From assembly GCA_002333425.1 (NCBI GenBank), contig DDBL01000187.1, forward strand, positions 17,816-39,005: 21,190 bases of DNA. The letters run 5' to 3'. This stretch comes from Leptospiraceae bacterium UBA2033. GTDB lineage: Bacteria; Spirochaetota; Leptospiria; Leptospirales; Leptospiraceae. Positions 17,028-21,190 of this stretch are shown here, piece by piece. Positions within the stretch are counted from its first letter, which is position 1. Each line of letters starts with the position of its first letter. A program made the translations under genes and the position numbers. The notes beneath the pieces are model-generated. The model ran no database searches and had not been told where the DNA came from. It saw only the letters and a list, made by a program, of their open reading frames with translations.

Positions 17028-17573
17028 TTATTTAGAAGCTTTTTTGATTAAAACAATCAATTCCTTCATTCCTTTTTTTTCATAAGTTGGCTCGATTTGT
17101 TTTACACGATTTACTTCCGAAGCAAGTTTGCCCTCTGCAAGTAAAAAATCGCTTACCAAAAACTTTCCATCTCTCTCGGTAAATATCCAAGAGAATGTAA
17201 TTTTTTCAGAGCCTTTGTAAAGAATAGAAGCTGGCAATTCTGCTTCTTTGCCTTTTGCTTTTACTTTTTCATAGTTAATGTCAATTTTATCAAAGTACTG
17301 AAGTGCAATAGGGAATGATTTATTTTTGATATACTCCTTCATCGCCTCTTCAAATTCCAATTGTTCTTTGGGGTCAATTTTATCCCAATGAGTTAAAAGT
17401 AAATTTTTAGAAAAAGTCTTTGTGTCAATTAACGCAAGTGCTTGGTCATTTTTCTTAAAGCGAATATAGCCAACTAACTTCTTTGCAGTCGGGAGAATTG
17501 TGCTTTCGTCAGCAAAAAGAGAAACGGAAAAGAAGGAAAGTAGAATGAAAATAGAAAGTAGCTTTTTATACAT
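17028..17573 (-). CDS. MlaC/Ttg2D-like periplasmic lipid-binding protein (HpnM-like)
   Basis: 181 residues with a clear signal peptide (KKLLSIFILLSFFSVSLFA). The mature part resembles the Ttg2/MlaC fold: LTHWDKIDPKEQLEFEEAMKEY at the start, then SILYKGSEKITFSWIFTERDGKFLVSDFLLAEG. MlaC proteins ferry phospholipid across the periplasm, and HpnM is the homologue found beside the HpnN RND transporter in hopanoid loci. The RND gene follows after three bases, consistent with such a pair. The start is ATG 17573 with GAGG five bases upstream. First gene of the four-gene operon; a weak TTGACC-like element lies about 45 bases upstream but I cannot assign a promoter with confidence. Confidence 0.78.
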   Translation of the reverse strand: MYKKLLSIFILLSFFSVSLFADESTILPTAKKLVGYIRFKKNDQALALIDTKTFSKNLLLTHWDKIDPKEQLEFEEAMKEYIKNKSFPIALQYFDKIDINYEKVKAKGKEAELPASILYKGSEKITFSWIFTERDGKFLVSDFLLAEGKLASEVNRVKQIEPTYEKKGMKELIVLIKKASK

Positions 17574-17756
17574 GATTACCTCGAATAATAGATAGACTTA
17601 CCAAATAACTGATAAGGTCAATCTTGTTTTTTGAGTAAAAACGGATATAATTTTCAAAATACTAAGGCATTTTAAACATCCCGCTTACTGTAAACTGTAA
17701 AAATGGGAGTCATCCACATTCGCGCTGTCTCCAGTGTAAGGAGAAGAAGTTTTAAA

Positions 17757-18011
17757 GATTACCACCGATGAACACCGATGGGTGGGATGGCGGTTTACGG
17801 TGGTTCGTCCCGTCACATTCGATACGCGAACTCGGATGCTGCTATAAACAAACCAGTCATCCTTTTGTCACCCCCGAAATTTTCTATCGGGGGTCTCACG
17901 CCAAGCCTGATATTGAGATTCCCGATATCGCTTGGCGGTCGTGTGAGCGAAGTTCCACCCATTTGCTTGGTCGCAAATCCAACGCCTTCACCAGGGTGGA
18001 ATTTCGGGAAT
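17757..18011. repeat. Intergenic block of nested inverted repeats
   Basis: About 255 bp, visibly richer in G and C than its neighbours. It begins with a dispersed arm (GATTACCACCGATGAACACC, 17757-17776) also found at 3770 and 3979. Then come CCCCCGA/TCGGGGG (17871-17877 with 17887-17893); CTCAC/GTGAG (17895-17899, 17943-17947) enclosing CGCCAAGC/GCTTGGCG (17899-17906, 17930-17937) and GATAT/ATATC; CCACCC/GGGTGG (17955-17960, 17994-17999) enclosing ATTTGC/GCAAAT (17961-17966, 17973-17978); and a long-range pair CCCGAAATT/AATTTCGGG (17873-17881, 18000-18008). Short open frames on both strands have no protein-like character. The remaining intergenic bases 17574-17756 hold the upstream region of the HpnM-like gene and nothing else I can name. 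Confidence 0.55.
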
Positions 18012-18057
18012 GACACAGGTTCGTTTAAAAAACGAATGTGAAATGCTAGTTTTGTTC

Positions 18058-19565
18058 TCACCACAAGTCGAATGTGCCCAAATACTTAACGCCCTCTACT
18101 ATTTTTACTTCTTCCTCAGTCAATCCGTACAACTTATACACCGCCTGATCAATATTAGCCTCAGCTCGCTCAATTCTAGATTGGACTTCCTCAATCTTCG
18201 TCTGGAGTTTAATCGTTGGTAACTCCTCATTCAATTTCAAAAGTACATCTACATTCTTTACAATTTCATCATAGAGTTGTTGTTCTGTTTTGTTCTTTAG
18301 ATTAATATTTGGAAAAGGAATTTTTCCTGTAGTTGTGCTGTCAAAGTGCATTGTACGAATTGCGTTAGCAAATATAAATTTGTATGTATACCAATTAGTA
18401 ATCCAAGAATTTAAAACCGCAAGAATAAACTTAGAAGACAAATTTGATTTATTCGTTAGTTGATTAATTGTATCTAAAATTACATAATTGTTTTCCTTAT
18501 ATTGTTCACCCAAAGTACTAATGATTTGAATTCGAGGGAATGGGTTTTGAATATGTGCAACAATATTCTGTGCTAAAATTGAATTTTTCTTAATGAATGC
18601 TTTTTCGTCTGCGATAGCTTCTTTACTAACTACACCTTTCGCTTCATCCGCAATACCGTAGCGGCTAATTTGCTTTCCCCCCAATACAAAATAATTCTTA
18701 GAAGTCTTTTTCTCGTCAACTACTTCACTCTGAAACATTCCACCTCTTTGGTTTGTAACAAAATCATTCAAAGTTTTATTGTTTCGTTTCATTTTCAAAG
18801 CAATTTCAATTTCTCTGGCAGAAACCCCATTTAAAATAAAATCAAATTCGCTACATAGAGTTTTATCAATTTGACCAATATTCAGAAGCTTTTCTTTGTC
18901 GCGAATACAAGAAGTAAAAGATTGATTGGAATTAGATTTTTTACTTATATAAATTGACATTTCTAATTTTACTTCTTTCCAAACTTTAGAGCAATCCACA
19001 ATCAATTCCAAATTTCCCAATATCGCACTTCTAGTTTTCGCCCAATTAAAAGCGTAGGTAAATGACTTAGGAATAATAAATCCATTAATTCCTTTCATTG
19101 CCATTAGCCGCTCAGATTGAATTATAAACAAAGCAGCAGTATCCGTATTTCCAATTGGGTATTTTTTCAAACAATATTCTTGTTCTTCTTTTGATAACTC
19201 TGCCCCATACGGCGGATTCCCAATTACCGCATCAAATCCACTGGTTCCTGAGTCTGTCGAAGGATTAAATACTGCCGGAAACGCTAACTGCCAGTGGAAT
19301 GGTTTGATTTTTTTATCACCGCCGAAGTCGAGTTCATTGTCATAAAAATCTGTGTCTATTAGGGAGTTTCCGCTTTTGATGTTGTCGTCGAGTGTGGGTA
19401 ATACTCGTTCGTTGAAGAGGCGGAGCTGATTGTTTATACTTGCGCCTGTTTCTCCTTCCATACATTTTAGTAAGAGGCTAAGCTTTGTTACCTCTACAGC
19501 GTTTACATCAATGTCTACGCCAAATATATTGTTTAATAAAATTCGTTTTTTCTCTCCTGTTGTTA
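18058..19565 (-). pseudogene. C-terminal remnant of type IIG (Eco57I-like) restriction-methylase
   Basis: In-frame coding runs from about LTTGEKKRILLNNIFGVDID through VEVTKLSLLLKCMEGETG to the stop at 18058; the first ATG is at 19461 (467 residues). Adenine-methylase motif IV, NPPY, is at 19207-19218 (GNPPYGAEL), within FDAVIGNPPYG. FGVDIDVNAVEV is the acidic strand that binds SAM ribose. The rest resembles the TaqI-like specificity region (SKFILAVLNSWITNWYTYKF, FPNINL) and a C-terminal coiled-coil (EEVQSRIERAEANIDQAVYK). The glycine-rich SAM motif I (DPACGSG type) that should precede this piece is absent. This piece is out of frame with the N-terminal remnant, and an in-frame stop lies within the palindrome between them. 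Not expected to be an active enzyme. Confidence 0.82.
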
Positions 19566-19610
19566 AATCCCCCTCTTTCCCCCTTTTGAAAAGGGGGACA
19601 AAGGGGGATT
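19566..19610. repeat. 45-bp near-perfect palindrome at the methylase deletion scar
   Basis: AATCCCCCTCTTTCCCCCTT and its inverted copy ending AAAGGGGGATT, meeting at a central GA, with one mismatched pair. Known intergenic repeats in several bacterial groups have this form. It lies exactly between the two methylase remnants, where roughly 100 residues of the normal protein, including SAM motif I, are missing. Confidence 0.8.
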
Positions 19611-20052
19611 AATCTTGATTTGTTTTCCGAGAAACTGTTCATAAGCAGAGCCTAAAATTTCAACGGATAACACGGAGAATTCGTAAGGACATTCTGGATA
19701 ATACAACTCTGTGAGAATTGATTTTACTACTTTGTTATCTACTTTTAATTTTGTAGAAATTCTATCTTTCTTGAAATCAAAAATACCTGAATTGTATTTA
19801 TCATCTGCTTTCATATACAGCTTGACTAAGTTTGCATAATACTCGTTATCCTTACTCGTAGGAGAGACAGGTCTGAGACCTGTCTCTACGGAGGAAACGG
19901 CGGATAACAATGTCCCGTATTCTTCAACCGCTCTATCTTCCGCAATGCGAAGAAAGATAATCCTATCAATAAACTGTTGAACTGCAAAGTTGATTTCGTC
20001 TTCATCTAATTCTAAATTCGTTTTGCTTATATTAGTCGCAAGGCTAGTTCGC
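19611..20052 (-). pseudogene. N-terminal-side remnant of the type IIG restriction-methylase
   Basis: The frame reads WRTSLATNISKTNLELDEDE, FIDRIIFLRIAEDRAVEEYG, NEYYANLVKLYMKADDKYNS and FSVLSVEILGSAYEQFLGKQ. This matches the helical region just ahead of the catalytic methylase domain in Eco57I-like enzymes (the IIFLRIAEDR and GSAYEQFLG blocks are characteristic). The frame stops in the palindrome right after GKQIKI. At the other end coding is broken by the ISAs1 left end at 20053, so the true start and any nuclease domain lie beyond the element or are gone; ATG 20111 is inside the insertion sequence and not native. A perfect 25-bp palindrome (19863-19887) is inserted in frame and encodes ETGLRPVS. 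Confidence 0.75.
19863..19887. repeat. Perfect palindrome inserted in frame in the methylase remnant
   Basis: AGAGACAGGTCT, one central base, then AGACCTGTCTCT. On the coding strand it contributes ETGLRPVS between LLSAVSS and PTSKDNEYY without breaking the frame. It resembles the palindromic elements that insert into coding sequences in other bacteria. Confidence 0.7.
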
Positions 20053-21190
20053 CAGGGCAAACGCATTAAAAATATGACTTGTACAACTGGTTTTAAAAAA
20101 AATATTGTCATGAATGAAAGACCAATTAAACATATACGAGCATTTCAAAGCGATACCTGATCCGCGCAGAGAGCGAGGCAAAAAGCACTTATTGGAGGAT
20201 ATAATATTTATAGCGATCGTATCAATATTATGTGGTGCGGATGATTGGAATGAAATAGAAATGTTTGCTGACCTAAAGATAGACTGGCTTCGGAAATTTT
20301 CGCCTTTGAAAAACGGGATACCGTCGCATGATACATTCAATAGAGTCTTTTCGTTGTTAGACCCTAAAAAATTTACTGAGTTAACGGTAGAATTATTCAG
20401 GTCAAACATTTTGGGAGGTTTAGATTTAGTTTCTATTGATGGGAAAACAGTAAGACGTTCGGTAGATAAAAAGAATAATAAATTTCCAATTCATATTGTT
20501 AGTGCATGGTCAAGTAAAAATAGAATCTCACTGGGACAAGTAAAGGTTGACGAAAAGAGTAATGAAATCACCGCAATACCTGAATTATTATCACAGATAA
20601 ATGTGAAAAAAAGCGTTGTATCTATTGATGCAATTGGCTGTCAGAAAAAGATTACTGAAAAGATTATAGCACAAAATGGTGATTATGCGATAGCCTTGAA
20701 AGAAAATCAACCGACTATATACAATGAGGTATTAAATTATTTTGAGACGCAAATACTTTTTGGATTTGAAGGGGTTAACGTCGGTTATTCTAAGAAGGAA
20801 GAAAAAGGTCATGGTAGAATTGAGAAAAGGGAATACTGGCTATTAACCGATATTGATTGGATTTCTCAGAAAGGGGATTGGGTAGGATTAAAAAGTGTAG
20901 GTATGGTTCGTTCTGAGAGAGAATACCGAGGGAAAAAATCTATCGAGTCTCGATATTTTATTTCAAGCTTAACTGACAATGACCTATTTCAAAAATCTGT
21001 AAGAGCTCATTGGCAAATAGAAAATTCTTGCCACTGGGTTTTAGATGTCGTCTTTCGAGAAGATGATAGTCGAATTCGTGCTGGCTTTGCCGCTGAAAAC
21101 TTTTCCGTAATGAGAAAAATTGCCCTAAACTTTTTGAAAAAAGACACTACTTTTAAAAACGGGGTTAAAGGCAAACGCCGTGGCGCAGGA
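20053..21190 (+). mobile_element. ISAs1-family insertion sequence (left end and most of transposase; right end off window)
   Basis: The left terminus appears to be CAGGGCAAACGCATTAA at 20053, the CAGGGC-type end of the ISAs1 family. It interrupts the type IIG methylase reading frame. The right inverted repeat and target duplication fall beyond 21190, so the exact boundary is inferred from the family end and the loss of methylase coding at this point. Confidence 0.75.
20114..21190 (+). CDS. ISAs1-family DDE transposase (partial, C-terminus off window)
   Basis: Open frame of 359 codons to the window edge, read from my own translation. N-terminus KDQLNIYEHFKAIPDPRRER is the family's start (HF..I.DPR). 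DDE catalytic motifs: SIDGKTVRRS (first Asp), SIDAIGCQKKI (second Asp) and HWQIENSCHWVLDVVFREDD (the Glu and family signature). The end GVKGKRRGAG is close to the normal C-terminus, so probably 15-20 residues are missing. ATG at 20114 is chosen because the ATG at 20110 is in another frame and stops after 16 codons. No internal stop or frameshift was seen, so it may be active. Confidence 0.92.
   Translation, partial: MKDQLNIYEHFKAIPDPRRERGKKHLLEDIIFIAIVSILCGADDWNEIEMFADLKIDWLRKFSPLKNGIPSHDTFNRVFSLLDPKKFTELTVELFRSNILGGLDLVSIDGKTVRRSVDKKNNKFPIHIVSAWSSKNRISLGQVKVDEKSNEITAIPELLSQINVKKSVVSIDAIGCQKKITEKIIAQNGDYAIALKENQPTIYNEVLNYFETQILFGFEGVNVGYSKKEEKGHGRIEKREYWLLTDIDWISQKGDWVGLKSVGMVRSEREYRGKKSIESRYFISSLTDNDLFQKSVRAHWQIENSCHWVLDVVFREDDSRIRAGFAAENFSVMRKIALNFLKKDTTFKNGVKGKRRGAG

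Noticed and set aside
17616..17621. TTGACC as a -35 box for the HpnM-like operon
   Set aside because: No good -10 hexamer at 16-18 bases; left as a weak possibility only.
17768..18064. Three overlapping open frames of 81-87 residues in the intergenic block
   Set aside because: They arise on both strands through a dense set of inverted repeats, have no protein-like pattern and no convincing Shine-Dalgarno sequence.
20044..20409. 121-residue minus-strand open frame
   Set aside because: Antisense to the start of the ISAs1 transposase.

Overview
The window looks like spirochaetal chromosome, most likely Leptospiraceae (Leptospira or a close relative). This is inferred from AT-rich genes, a 7TM-DISM/SpoIIE signalling protein, a protein made of exact 23-residue leucine-rich repeats, a lipoprotein with the loose spirochaetal lipobox (LFLNC), an HpnM/HpnN-like envelope pair, and a PilZ-like protein of a type I recall from Leptospira. 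I could not search databases, so the genus is unconfirmed.

Layout. Bases 1-5515 (minus strand) hold guaB (IMP dehydrogenase of eukaryotic type), then an exported von Willebrand A-domain protein, then a 7TM-DISM/PAS/PP2C phosphatase that runs off the left edge. An inverted-repeat element of about 210 bp lies between guaB and the VWA gene and supplies every possible start codon of the latter. The phosphatase gene has a strong Shine-Dalgarno sequence but only ATT or ATA as a start. Bases 5583-6737 (plus) encode a PilZ-like cytoplasmic protein. Bases 6753-9877 (minus) hold a small lipoprotein followed by a TonB-dependent receptor that is split by one extra base in a nine-base homopolymer. Bases 9924-10050 are a MITE-like inverted-repeat element. 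Bases 10164-11294 (plus) encode the LRR protein, which ends at a long palindrome shared with the convergent operon.

Bases 17573 down to 11382 (minus) form a tight four-gene operon: MlaC/HpnM-like periplasmic protein, HpnN-like RND transporter with an unusual repeat- and lysine-rich tail, a zinc-less medium-chain oxidoreductase (ATGA overlap), and a pseudo-receiver/HATPase/cyclic-nucleotide-binding fusion. A plausible reading is export of a lipid or hydrophobic molecule to the outer membrane together with an enzyme and a regulator; only the transport half has family support.

Bases 17574-18057 contain no convincing gene but hold a block rich in nested inverted repeats. Bases 18058-20052 are a decayed type IIG (Eco57I-like) restriction-methylase: its front end is cut by an ISAs1-family insertion sequence (20053 to beyond the right edge), the SAM-binding part is missing with a 45-bp palindrome at the scar, and another perfect palindrome sits in-frame in the remaining N-terminal part.

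The clearest theme is the number of distinct palindromic repeat families in 21 kb (at least five). They sit between genes, replace a start region, act as a likely terminator and interrupt a decaying gene. No CRISPR array, tRNA or rRNA was seen.
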